Positions 1 through 8,860 of a DNA stretch of 64,000 bases are shown piece by piece (the first letter of the stretch is position 1; each line of letters starts with the position of its first letter). The notes under the pieces were generated by a model, which saw only the letters and a list, made by a program, of their open reading frames with translations, had not been told where the DNA came from and did not search any database. Where the stretch lies: positions 5,563-69,562 of the forward strand of contig JADKCC010000042.1 in the NCBI GenBank assembly GCA_016714785.1, in the 5' to 3' direction. The position numbers and the translations under genes were made by a program. The DNA comes from Saprospiraceae bacterium. GTDB taxonomy: Bacteria > Bacteroidota > Bacteroidia > Chitinophagales > Saprospiraceae.

Positions 1-319
1 TAGTTATTTGAGCATGATATTCAGCTTTTGTCTTTTCATCCGCTACATTAGCAAGCATGTTTTTATATAGCAGTACACCATCTGTGTAATGATAATCTCT
101 TTTACCATCTGCCGCAGGTGCTAATTTATAAGCGATTTGCCAATTTTCAAAAGCAGTAGTATAGTCTCCTGCTTTTAGGGCTTGCCTATATATTGAATGC
201 GCATTTTCTGCATCTGTTTGTGTAGGCTTACCTATCCAGTTTTCACATTGGGCATTTAGCAAATTTGCAGAAATGACTGCAATAAAGACATAAATACTTG
301 AAATAATACGATTGTTCAT
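1..319 (-). CDS. TPR-like secreted protein, C-terminus beyond the window edge
   Basis: The frame starts at the ATG read from 319 and is still open at base 1, so only the first 106 codons are visible. It begins with a hydrophobic signal peptide (about residues 5-22, ending near LLNAQ), so export is predicted. The mature part contains an A-x-x-Y-x-x-A-x-x-x-G-D-Y pattern and a following W-x-x-A-Y-x-L-A-P stretch, which resembles a tetratricopeptide helix pair. It lies downstream of coaX and the barrel gene on the same strand; in many Bacteroidota a TPR gene occupies this position next to LPS-export genes (family knowledge, not seen here). No enzymatic motif is visible. A scaffold or periplasmic assembly role is only a guess. 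Confidence 0.6.
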   Translation of the reverse strand, partial: MNNRIISSIYVFIAVISANLLNAQCENWIGKPTQTDAENAHSIYRQALKAGDYTTAFENWQIAYKLAPAADGKRDYHYTDGVLLYKNMLANVADEKTKAEYHAQIT

Positions 320-354
320 AATAAGTCGGTGATTTAGTTAATTGTTTAAATTTA

Positions 355-1698
355 TTAATTGTACTTACGTTTTAAAAACCATTCATCATCGTTAAAAGTT
401 ACGCCCAATGAAAATTTAACAAATTTTTCAGATATTGGTGTGCCTTGACCTCTGATACCTGCATTGATGCCTAAGTTGATGTGTGAAACTTTTCTTTGAA
501 AAACAAAAGGCATTCCTAGGCCAAAAGTAACACCATAAGTATCAATTTGTTTGCTTTCAATGACTCTTGGATCAGTATTGTAATAAAATCCATAACGATA
601 GTATATCCTCTCAAAAAAATTGTCAAAAGATTTGTAATCAGGTCTTATGTAACCGCCCAAACTTACCTTTGATGTATTTTTTAGTGTACCTGCTGTTTCA
701 TCAGATGCCTCATTATAATAATGGGACCACAACGCACCAGAATAATTAATCCCTAATGCAAATTTTTCTCCAAAATAATAAGTCGCTCCTAACCCAAATT
801 CTCCTGGAAGTTTACCATTACCTTTGATATCATTGACTAACCGAATAGTGTCTGAATTAAATATATTTCCTGGCAATTGCTGAATGAGCTGATGGTTGAT
901 GTTATAAGTTGTGTTGAACCCAGTAGAAGAGTTGCCATGCAGACCAAAGAAATTCGCTTGATCGGCGAAGTTTTATTTTTTCAATTTGCTTTTTATTAAT
1001 TATAGTCGTGTACATCAATCCAGTATTCCATAAAAAACCTCTCTGACGTTATATTCATTAGCATAAATATCATTAAAAGCAAACTCTGAAGATTCAAAAA
1101 ATACTTTATTTTCGTATTTTAATTTCCCAAAAAGATACCCTAAATTTATTCCAAAAGATAGGTTTTTATATTTTATAGAATTTCCCCAAAGTAATTTATA
1201 ACTGCCTCCTGTACCTATATAATTGCGTGTAAAAGGTCCAATTTGTTGCAATGAATCTGAAGAAACAATGTTGTAATTAACATTAGAGTTAGGCATAAGT
1301 GTGATTGCCATTGCAAGTTTGTAATCTTTTTTCACACCATCGTAAAGATCATTAATTGGATTACGAAGTGGAAAAGCCAAGGATAGGTAATCCAGATTAC
1401 CACTCCATATTTTATTGGTATTCAAATTGTCATTTAACCAAGTTCGTTTTGCAAAAATCCCAACATCAAAAGCAGTGGCATTTAGGAAACTATAACTTGC
1501 AGGGTTCACAATATTAATATGATATCCATCTATAAAAGACGCACCCAAACCACCCATTTGGCGCAAGTGATTAAAATTATTGTCTGTGGGTTCACCAATA
1601 CCATATCTTGAGTAAGGACTATTGTCGCTTTGCTGAGCATTTCCCAGCATTACAAACATTGCAAATATTAGTGTTAAAAAATTATTTCTATTTGACAT
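355..1698 (-). pseudogene. Outer-membrane beta-barrel protein, frameshifted
   Basis: Two reading frames together form one protein of the Bacteroidota barrel family commonly found beside coaX. The N-terminal piece (1015-1698, 227 aa) has a signal peptide ending in GNAQ, then the family-like start NSPYSRYGIGEP and an N-P-A-S-Y motif. The C-terminal piece (355-876, 173 aa) has alternating barrel strands and ends in a typical strand-rich tail. Between them, coding potential continues in the other two frames: YTTIINKKQIEKIKL just after the first stop, then GLHGNSSTGFNTTYN running into the C-terminal piece. At least two indels, near 1017 and near 960-975, are therefore needed to restore one frame. 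The start overlaps the end of coaX by 11 bases, suggesting translational coupling. It is either a real pseudogene or a consensus error. Confidence 0.7.
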
Positions 1699-2419
1699 TA
1701 TTATACTTTAAAATTTCATTTAAGCCTTCCATCACAAGATTTGGAGCGACAAATATCTCTTTTTTTGACCAATTTTCAAAGAAAATGGCTTCACCTCCTG
1801 TTAAAATAACAATAATTGCCCCTAAATCCGCTCTTGTTTCATCAATAAACGAGTCAATCTCCCTTAATGCTCCTTTTACTGCACCATTTTGTAAAGCTTT
1901 AACAGTTGTAGTGCCAAATGCCAAATCATTTAACTTAGCTTTAACTAAAGGCAGTTTTGCTGTATAATGATGCATTGCCTTCAATCTCATATTAATGCCA
2001 GGACTTATGTTACCGCCTATAAATTCTCCATGTGCATTGACTAGATTCATAGTAATGCATGTGCCCATATCCACAAAAAGTATATTATTGTTTGGAAATT
2101 TCACTACAGAAGCTACTGCAGCTGCTAGCCTATCTTTACCAAGAGTATCTGGCGTATCGTACTTATTCCTTATCGGCAAAGGAGTAGAATTATCCAAATG
2201 TATAAAATTTGGAATTTCTTTCAACTTCATCAATAATTTAGGATCTGGCAAAGAAGTATTACACAATATTGCATTTTCGATCACCATTTTTTTAGGTAGC
2301 TTTGAAAAAAGTCCACCAGCATATCTTTTAAGTAATCTACCTAAAGCAACTATCTCATCATTATGATCAAAAACAGCATATTTTACTCTTGTATTGCCAA
2401 GATCTATGACCAAATTCAT
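1688..2419 (-). CDS. coaX: Type III pantothenate kinase
   Basis: This enzyme phosphorylates pantothenate, the first step of coenzyme A synthesis, in the cytoplasm. The 243-aa protein has the ASKHA-fold phosphate motif near the N-terminus (residues 1-12, D-L-G-N-T-R). The central D-M-G-T-C-I-T motif, with the aspartate that acts as catalytic base in the family, lies near residue 118. It is followed by G-G-N-I-S-P-G-I-N-M-R, the substrate and dimer signature of type III enzymes. Length is normal for CoaX. The gene starts one base inside the end of purH and its own end overlaps the barrel gene, so all three are likely co-transcribed. coaE, the last step of the pathway, is also in this window at 24.9-25.5 kb. 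Confidence 0.95.
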   Translation of the reverse strand: MNLVIDLGNTRVKYAVFDHNDEIVALGRLLKRYAGGLFSKLPKKMVIENAILCNTSLPDPKLLMKLKEIPNFIHLDNSTPLPIRNKYDTPDTLGKDRLAAAVASVVKFPNNNILFVDMGTCITMNLVNAHGEFIGGNISPGINMRLKAMHHYTAKLPLVKAKLNDLAFGTTTVKALQNGAVKGALREIDSFIDETRADLGAIIVILTGGEAIFFENWSKKEIFVAPNLVMEGLNEILKYNNVK

Positions 2420-3945
2420 CAGTGCTTAAAATGCCTTACTCCTGTAAATACCATAGACATACCCACTTCATCACAATAGTCAATACTCAACTGATCTTTA
2501 ATAGACCCACCTGGCTGGATAACCGATGTTATACCTTCATTATAAACTAAAGCTACACAATCAGGAAATGGAAAAAAAGCATCGGAGGCCATGACAGCAC
2601 CTGCTAAATTAAACCCATACTGTTTGGCCTTTTCAATAGCATATCTGCAAGCATCAATCCTAGAAGTTTGACCACAACCCATACCTAAAAGTTGTCTATT
2701 TTTAGCTAGTACAATTGTATTAGACTTAAGGTGCTTGGCACATTTTAAAGCAAATTCTAAATCTTGTACTTCTTCGATACTAGGTACAACTTTAGTCTTT
2801 GTCTCAAAATCATGGCTTAACTCACTACTTAAGTCAGTATCTTGCACAATGACACCATTTAATAGTGACTTAAAGCTTTCATTTCGCACTGTATAGCTTT
2901 TTAAAACCAATAACACCCGTTTTGATTTAGCAGCTAATAATTTTAAAGCTTCATCAGAAAAAGAAGGAGCAATGAGTACTTCATAAAACAACTGATTTAT
3001 TTTCTCCGCAACGTGGATATCAATTTCCGTATTTGATATAAGAATGCCTCCGAAAGCAGACACAGGATCAGCAGCTAGTGCAGCATCCCACGCATCAGAG
3101 ATAGTCAATCGTGTTGCCACTCCACAAGCGTTAGTATGCTTTAATATAGCAAAAGTTGGAGCATCGTCTTTAAACTCACGCATCAATTGTATGGCTGCAT
3201 CCACATCCACCAAATTATTGTAAGATAAATCTTTACCACACATCTTCTCAAAAACATGACTCATCTCGCCAAAAAAAGAAGCATGTTGATGCGGGTTCTC
3301 CCCATACCTCAACACTTCACTATCATGTATGCTTTTTTTGAAGGTAGCTAGATGCTGTACCTCTGAAGCCATATAATTAAATATTGCTGCATCATAATGA
3401 GAAGATATCTTAAACGACTCCGCTGCCAGATGTTTCCTTTGACTTAAGGATGATACACCATTTTGCTCTTTAAGAATATGATACAAATCAACATACTGAT
3501 CTTTGGAAGGAATAACCACCACATCATTGAAATTTTTTGCTGCTGCTCTAATGAGAGAAATGCCGCCAATATCAATTTTTTCAATAATATCTTCTTCAGA
3601 TTTGGAAGCTGCAACTGTTTCTTCAAATGGATATAAATCTACAATGACTAAATCAATAGGAGGAATTTCGTACATATCCAATTGCTGCAAATGATCCTCA
3701 TTTCTAATACCCAATATGCCGCCAAATATCTTAGGGTGCAAAGTCTTTACCCTACCATCCAAGATAGAAGGATAGCCTGTTACGTCTTCGACTTTAATGA
3801 CAGGTATGCCTAAGGATTCAATATAAAGTTGTGTACCGCCTGTCGAATAAAGTATAATACCTAACTCGTGCAACTTTGTAATTATTTCATCTAAACCATC
3901 CTTATAAAAAACAGAAATTAACGCTGACTTAATTTTAATATGCAT
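2419..3945 (-). CDS. purH: Bifunctional AICAR transformylase / IMP cyclohydrolase
   Basis: PurH catalyses the last two steps of de novo purine synthesis, formylating AICAR with 10-formyl-THF and closing the ring to IMP. The 508-aa length matches the family. The N-terminal MGS-like cyclohydrolase domain (about residues 1-130) shows S-T-G-G-T near residue 35 and V-K-T-L-H-P-K-I-F-G-G near 66-76. The transformylase domain carries R-Y-G-E-N-P-H-Q (about 213-220), K-H-T-N-A-C-G-V-A (about 268) and the C-terminal tail F-T-G-V-R-H-F-K-H. It shares its stop region with the coaX start on the same strand, so the two probably form an operon. Nothing in the sequence suggests loss of function. Confidence 0.97.
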   Translation of the reverse strand: MHIKIKSALISVFYKDGLDEIITKLHELGIILYSTGGTQLYIESLGIPVIKVEDVTGYPSILDGRVKTLHPKIFGGILGIRNEDHLQQLDMYEIPPIDLVIVDLYPFEETVAASKSEEDIIEKIDIGGISLIRAAAKNFNDVVVIPSKDQYVDLYHILKEQNGVSSLSQRKHLAAESFKISSHYDAAIFNYMASEVQHLATFKKSIHDSEVLRYGENPHQHASFFGEMSHVFEKMCGKDLSYNNLVDVDAAIQLMREFKDDAPTFAILKHTNACGVATRLTISDAWDAALAADPVSAFGGILISNTEIDIHVAEKINQLFYEVLIAPSFSDEALKLLAAKSKRVLLVLKSYTVRNESFKSLLNGVIVQDTDLSSELSHDFETKTKVVPSIEEVQDLEFALKCAKHLKSNTIVLAKNRQLLGMGCGQTSRIDACRYAIEKAKQYGFNLAGAVMASDAFFPFPDCVALVYNEGITSVIQPGGSIKDQLSIDYCDEVGMSMVFTGVRHFKH

Positions 3946-4011
3946 CCTAAATTAATGAATTACAATAAAAAATACATTACTTATAAATACCATATAGATA
4001 TATACTAAAAT

Positions 4012-4047
4012 AAAAATGGGAAGCTGTAAAACAACTTCCCATTTTTT
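4012..4047 (-). terminator. Rho-independent terminator after gldN
   Basis: Arms AAAAATGGGAAG and CTTCCCATTTTT flank an 11-base loop. Both ends are T/A runs, so it could act in either orientation. It sits between the gldN stop and the purH start, both on the minus strand. Confidence 0.8.
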
Positions 4048-4062
4048 TATATCTTGATATAA

Positions 4063-4959
4063 TCAATATTCCCAAAGATCATGCTCAAAATTGAGCAATT
4101 CATTCTTAATTTTTTCAGAATAAAGCAACATATCTATTCCTGCTCTATTTTCAGTATCATCAGGGTCAGCAACAAAAAAGTCCTTTAATCTATAATCCAA
4201 CACATTTGATCTCTTGTAGATGTAAGATGTAAAAATTCTAGTATCAAAAAGATCAGTCCATGACATAGGAGCTATGTCATTTTCTTCGTTAAAAACTCTA
4301 AACTTAGACATTGGAGTACGGCATTCAGGATAATATACCCAAAACATTGGAGCTGGCGGAATACCTGCTTCTTTATCTTTAGGACTTTGGTAAATAGGTG
4401 CTATACCTAAAATACGGACATCCATAACAGACCTTTGCTTGTCAAAATACCATACCTCTTTAACTCTGTACTGAACTATATCTCTCCAGTTCAAATCACT
4501 TTTAGTGATCAAAATCTTTTCTTCATAAGTTTCTTCATCCAAAGTTATTGAGGTATCAACTTTTACCATCTTTGCATCGATATCAGCAACTGGAATGACA
4601 TTTTTAAATTGGTCATCTGTAAAAGCAGTAATGTCACCATTATTTATCATGGTTTTCAGAACAGTAAAAAGATTTAACTCTTCACTTATAAAAGGTAAAT
4701 TTAATTTTTCACGTGAATCTATTACCCGTTGAATTCTTTTTTCCCAAGAAATATCAGCTTCTCTAATTGGCTGTTGGGACATCAACTTATTTTCTAATAC
4801 AATTCTTTTATTGACAATATCATCAATGAATATATCTTCGGACGGTACAGAAGATTCCGTTTTCACATCTTCTGCTCCTTTATTCTGAGCCGTCACGCTC
4901 AAAGATGTGACAATCACAAAAGTTAAAACCAATCCGACAAAATTAAGAAAAGATTTCAT
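4063..4959 (-). CDS. gldN: Gliding motility / T9SS ring protein GldN (PorN)
   Basis: GldN (PorN) forms, with the lipoprotein GldK (PorK), the periplasmic ring of the type IX secretion system. I chose the ATG at 4959 because it begins a clean signal peptide (MKSFLNF, hydrophobic stretch, VTAQN). The frame is open 23 codons further upstream, but that stretch lies over a hairpin and looks untranslated. The mature protein (about 275 aa) has the family's W-E-K-R-I-Q-R-V-I-D-S-R-E-K-x-N near its start, an L-x-W-R-D-I-V-Q-Y-R-V-K-E-x-W central motif and M-F-W-V-Y-Y-P-E-C-R. It is the last gene of gldK-gldL-gldM-gldN, but is separated from gldM by a hairpin, which may set its dose. Confidence 0.93.
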   Translation of the reverse strand: MKSFLNFVGLVLTFVIVTSLSVTAQNKGAEDVKTESSVPSEDIFIDDIVNKRIVLENKLMSQQPIREADISWEKRIQRVIDSREKLNLPFISEELNLFTVLKTMINNGDITAFTDDQFKNVIPVADIDAKMVKVDTSITLDEETYEEKILITKSDLNWRDIVQYRVKEVWYFDKQRSVMDVRILGIAPIYQSPKDKEAGIPPAPMFWVYYPECRTPMSKFRVFNEENDIAPMSWTDLFDTRIFTSYIYKRSNVLDYRLKDFFVADPDDTENRAGIDMLLYSEKIKNELLNFEHDLWEY

Positions 4960-5022
4960 TTGTATTTTTTTAATTATACGATAAAAAAAGAAAGATACAA
5001 TTTTACTACAAAAGTATCTAAA

Positions 5023-5060
5023 ACCCATGAGTAATTATTTTATAATTATCACTCATGGGT
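5023..5060 (-). terminator. Hairpin between gldM and gldN
   Basis: Perfect 10-bp arms ACCCATGAGT and ACTCATGGGT enclose an 18-base AT-rich loop, with a short T-run after the second arm on the minus strand. It lies just past the gldM stop and could attenuate transcription into gldN. Confidence 0.7.
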
Positions 5061-5076
5061 TTTTATAAAATTACTA

Positions 5077-6651
5077 TTACTGAATGTCAAACACTAACTG
5101 TCCAAGATTCCTTGCTGCAGCATCACCTGGACACTTACATTTGATATCTTGGAAAACAAATTTATCACCAGGAGCTGCTTTACTCTGAATTGTCTTAGCA
5201 TTACCTTGAATAGTAGCACCTTGATTAGCAGCTACTTCAGGGTCTTGTCTTTTGGCCACTCTTACCAAAGTAAAACCTGCCATATTACATCTTGCATCAA
5301 ATTCAAAATCTTTCAATATTGGCAATAGAGAACTATGTCCTTTGAAAGGACCATTGCCAACTCCACCACCCTGAAGTGTTCCACCTAATAATGGAACTGG
5401 ATCTGGTATTCTTTTAACTCTATACTCTTTGCTGTAATTCACTCCTGGAGCACTAACTCTTACCGTTGCTTTTCCTGGAGAATTTACATTTACTTTGTAA
5501 GTTCCGTCAGGATTTTTAGAGATACTTCCACCATCCATTGATACTTTAATCTGAGCTGAAGGTACACCCGCCGCAGAAACTTCAACTGGATTATCTACAC
5601 CCATGTAAAATACATTCATTTTTGAAGCAGATACTGTTACTGATCTTTCACCTACTTCGTATTCAAACTCATTTTTATAAGATTTTACATCTCCAGTCAC
5701 AGGATCTTTTACGCTTGCAACAGCAGAATATTTTCTTATACCAATTGAACTTGCTGTTTCAGTATATTTAGCCACACCATCAGCATTCGTTGGTAAACCA
5801 CGACCGTTTACAGAAATAGAAATTCCTGTTTTTGAGTCAGCACCCGCTGCTGCTGATAAAAATACTTCCGTCTCAAAAGATTCTCCTTTGATGATGTAAG
5901 ATTTTTTTGGAGCAGATACCACTGTAAATTTATCTAATACAATATTATCTCCACCAACTCCAACTTTGCTTGCTAAATAATTAAGCGATGAAGCTTCAGA
6001 AGCTTTGATATCATTAATAAATTTAGAAAATATAGGCATACAAGCACCCAATGGCATGTGACCAAAGGTGAAATCTGCCCAACTCTCTTTTTTATTAACA
6101 GATTTTGTCCAAGAAACATCATCTATTTGAATTGGAATTTTAGATTCCAAATCTTTTAGATCAGCAGGGTCAGCTACTTTAGCAAATCCTGCTTTGTATT
6201 CCATCATTTTCTTTTTGAGTTCTTCACCCATACCTGCATCTACCATCAATCTAGTAGTACCTGCATAGTCTCTCTTACCTAGCAACTCTCTGACGCCTTC
6301 TGCTTCCACATAATCACCTTCATCTACTGAACCATTTCTGTTCCCTGACTCATCGATTAGTTTATCCATGATCCCCTTTACATAAGCTGTTGCATCCTTA
6401 GACAAAGCTGTAACGCCATCAATTCTTTCGGCATAAGTTGCTAAAGACGCTTTCTTTTTTGCTGCTTCTTTAATTACTGCTGGCAATTGAGAATTGGATT
6501 CATCCAATGTCGCATTTGCAGACTTCAGTCCTTTATCCACCATATCAAATGCATTAAAAATCTCCGCAGAGACATTTAGTGCCAATAACGCGGTCAGTAC
6601 GAGGTACATAACGTTGATCATCAACTGCCGCGGTTCCTTAGGTATTGACAT
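5077..6651 (-). CDS. gldM: Gliding motility / T9SS motor protein GldM (PorM)
   Basis: GldM (PorM) partners GldL in the inner-membrane motor that powers T9SS and gliding, and reaches through the periplasm to the GldK/GldN ring. The 524-aa protein starts with the conserved P-R-Q-L-M-I-N-M-Y-L-V-L-T-A-L-L-A-L-N-V-S-A-E-like segment, with V-M in place of the first M, as the single N-terminal membrane helix (about residues 10-32). A helical bundle follows to about residue 215, then beta-rich Ig-like domains (about 220-515). The repeated glycine-rich strands, the V-F-Y-M-G-V-D-N-P motif and the terminal domain with the C-N-M-A-G-F region agree with known GldM layout. It sits 52 bases after gldL on the same strand. 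Confidence 0.95.
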   Translation of the reverse strand: MSIPKEPRQLMINVMYLVLTALLALNVSAEIFNAFDMVDKGLKSANATLDESNSQLPAVIKEAAKKKASLATYAERIDGVTALSKDATAYVKGIMDKLIDESGNRNGSVDEGDYVEAEGVRELLGKRDYAGTTRLMVDAGMGEELKKKMMEYKAGFAKVADPADLKDLESKIPIQIDDVSWTKSVNKKESWADFTFGHMPLGACMPIFSKFINDIKASEASSLNYLASKVGVGGDNIVLDKFTVVSAPKKSYIIKGESFETEVFLSAAAGADSKTGISISVNGRGLPTNADGVAKYTETASSIGIRKYSAVASVKDPVTGDVKSYKNEFEYEVGERSVTVSASKMNVFYMGVDNPVEVSAAGVPSAQIKVSMDGGSISKNPDGTYKVNVNSPGKATVRVSAPGVNYSKEYRVKRIPDPVPLLGGTLQGGGVGNGPFKGHSSLLPILKDFEFDARCNMAGFTLVRVAKRQDPEVAANQGATIQGNAKTIQSKAAPGDKFVFQDIKCKCPGDAAARNLGQLVFDIQ

Positions 6652-6703
6652 TTTTTACTTTTTTACTTGTTAATAAATAATTTATACTCAGAAAAAACTC
6701 TGA

Positions 6704-7285
6704 TTACCCTTTTACATTGTATGCTGAAAGGATATTTCCATATACACCATTCAATGATGTAAGGTTTTTGCTCAATGAAGCCATTTGTGCTTGATACTGT
6801 TTAGTATCTTCTACACTTGAATTTAATGCATTCATTGCTTCATTCATTCTTGTATAAAAATTATTCATTGCTTTCAATTGATCACCTGTTTGAGAGAAAT
6901 CTACTTCTTGAAGTGCTTTCAAAGAACCTAAGCTTTTAGACATTGACTGAAGTTCTGTCAACATTCCTCCTAAATTTTTCTCTACTACATCAGCGTTAAG
7001 TCCTTTTGGTGCAGTACCAGTTTCTCCTGCTGTCAATGGTGCAATATGAGAACTATATTGATCTAAGCCTGGGTATAATTTTTCCCAATAGTAATCTTTT
7101 TCAGGTCCTAAAATACCTAACATTGCGAAAAGGAAAGCTTCTACTAATAGTCCCGCTGTGATAGCCATACCTCCCCAAGGTGTACTATTCAACTTTCCTA
7201 ACGCTCCAATCATAACAACTGCAGCACCAAGACCTATTAATAAATTTTTAATGTACTTAAATGAAGGTGATTTGAAAAAACTCAT
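6704..7285 (-). CDS. gldL: Gliding motility / T9SS motor protein GldL (PorL)
   Basis: GldL (PorL) is the proton-motive-force-driven inner-membrane component of the T9SS/gliding motor. The 193-aa protein has two N-terminal membrane helices (about residues 11-30 and 37-58). Between them is G-A-L-G-K-L-N-S-T-P-W-G-G, and the second helix contains the conserved glutamate in L-L-V-E-A-F-L-F, which in the family is needed for motor function. A G-P-E-K-D-Y-Y-W-E-K-L-Y-P-G-L motif and a cytoplasmic coiled-coil tail (about 100-190) follow. Length is slightly below that of many GldL proteins but all key parts are present. It lies between gldK and gldM in the conserved order. Confidence 0.95.
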   Translation of the reverse strand: MSFFKSPSFKYIKNLLIGLGAAVVMIGALGKLNSTPWGGMAITAGLLVEAFLFAMLGILGPEKDYYWEKLYPGLDQYSSHIAPLTAGETGTAPKGLNADVVEKNLGGMLTELQSMSKSLGSLKALQEVDFSQTGDQLKAMNNFYTRMNEAMNALNSSVEDTKQYQAQMASLSKNLTSLNGVYGNILSAYNVKG

Positions 7286-7389
7286 TGTGATTTAAATTTT
7301 GTGATTAGTTAATAATAAAAATTGATATATTCAAGAGATAACAGAATTCTGCTCTCCATCTTTAGCCATGTTAATAATAAAATTAATAA

Positions 7390-8622
7390 TTAAAAATCAT
7401 TAATTGATCTTCCTAGATATGTGATGACACATCTGAAACCGATATATGATTTTGTTGTATCTTGAAATTCCCAAGCTCTCGTACTGGTTTGACAGTAGTA
7501 AGAGATATCTTTCCAAGATCCACCTCTGATTACCTTTCTTTTATATGCTTCAGGATCTGCATCATTAGCATCATATCGGTAATCTGAGTTAAGATCGTGC
7601 TCGTGATCATAAGCATTCTCATGAAAAGCTGATGATGTCCATTCTGAAACGTTTCCAGCCATATTATAAAGACCATAGTCATTAGGGAAATAAGCATCGG
7701 CTTTTACAGTGTGTAAACCTCCATCTTCTGGATAATTACCTCTACCTGGTTTGAAATTTGCCAAAAGACAACCTTTAGCATTTCTAATATAAGGGCCTCC
7801 CCAAGGATATGGAGAAATGTCATGACCTCCTCTCGCTGCATATTCCCATTCAACCTCAGAAGGCAATCTGAATACTTCTGTATTTGGTTCTTCAGCCTTA
7901 TATTGATTCCAAAGTTTGGTTCTCCAATGGCAGAAAGCAGTGGCTTGTTTCCAATTGACCCCTACTACAGGATAGTCATCAAATGCAGGGTGCCAAAAAT
8001 AATTTCTTGTTTGCGGCTCATTGTATGAGTAAGTAAAGTCTCTAATCCAACATAATGTATCAGGGAATACTTTAACTTCCGCTTTGTTTATTATAGAAGT
8101 TCTGGTGGCGTTTTTGTCGTGCGCTGCCTTTTGCCAATCTATCCATTGGTATTTATATTTGAGACTTGCATAATCCAACTCTTTTTTACCTTCAAAAGCC
8201 ATATCACCTTGATAGAACATTTCTCCCAATGTTTCATCGCTGTAATCGAGCTCAACTTCCCAGTCTATGGTTTCATTGTCAAAGTCGTCAGTTTTTTTAT
8301 TACCCATCAACTCATGAGCCATAGAATCTCTAACCCAGTAAACAAACTGTCGGTATTCATTATTGGTGATCTCTGTATCATCCATGAAAAAACCAGAAAT
8401 GGAAATATTCTTTTGTCTTTGAGCGTAGGTGGCAAAAACATCCTGATCACTCTGACCAATTGTCAATGTCCCTGACGGAACATATACCATACCAAACGGA
8501 TTGAATCCTCCCCATGTTGGCCTCTCAAGTACTCCTGTGAGCTGTCCCGATTCTTGCTTTCCACAAGAGGAGATGAGAATAATAGTTAATAGTAATACAC
8601 TTAAACTTGATAAACTTTTCAT
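7390..8622 (-). CDS. gldK: Gliding motility / T9SS ring lipoprotein GldK (PorK)
   Basis: GldK (PorK) is an outer-membrane lipoprotein that forms the periplasmic ring with GldN. The 410-aa protein has a lipoprotein signal (I-L-I-S-S-C-G-K, lipobox cysteine at residue 20). The rest has a formylglycine-generating-enzyme (SUMF1-like) fold: F-x-M-D-D-T-E-I-T-N-N-E-Y-R-Q-F near residue 80, R-L-P-S-E-V-E-W-E-Y-A-A-R-G-G near 255, G-N-V-S-E-W near 325, V-I-R-G-G-S-W and G-F-R-C near the end. GldK is regarded as structural and not catalytic. It is the first gene of the gldKLMN group, with a 238-base AT-rich gap upstream that likely holds the promoter. Confidence 0.95.
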   Translation of the reverse strand: MKSLSSLSVLLLTIILISSCGKQESGQLTGVLERPTWGGFNPFGMVYVPSGTLTIGQSDQDVFATYAQRQKNISISGFFMDDTEITNNEYRQFVYWVRDSMAHELMGNKKTDDFDNETIDWEVELDYSDETLGEMFYQGDMAFEGKKELDYASLKYKYQWIDWQKAAHDKNATRTSIINKAEVKVFPDTLCWIRDFTYSYNEPQTRNYFWHPAFDDYPVVGVNWKQATAFCHWRTKLWNQYKAEEPNTEVFRLPSEVEWEYAARGGHDISPYPWGGPYIRNAKGCLLANFKPGRGNYPEDGGLHTVKADAYFPNDYGLYNMAGNVSEWTSSAFHENAYDHEHDLNSDYRYDANDADPEAYKRKVIRGGSWKDISYYCQTSTRAWEFQDTTKSYIGFRCVITYLGRSINDF

Positions 8623-8860
8623 TTTCTATTAGCGATTTAACCTACAAAAAAAATTGGGCTTTGGAATAAAGCGCCGTAAAGATAATTGACTATTTTAAAA
8701 CTACAACTATTTTAAATTCGTTTTTTAAAATATTTTTATCTTGGAAAAACTCTTTAGCAACTTTATAACGATAAATTCATTCCATTATTGTACTAAATCC
8801 AAAATAAATTACGGTTCATATAATGATAATTTATATGTAATTTTTAGGAGCAAAATTTAT

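Noticed and set aside
4960..5028. Upstream start for gldN giving 23 extra residues
   Set aside because: The extension overlaps a terminator-like hairpin and hides the signal peptide; the ATG at 4959 is better.
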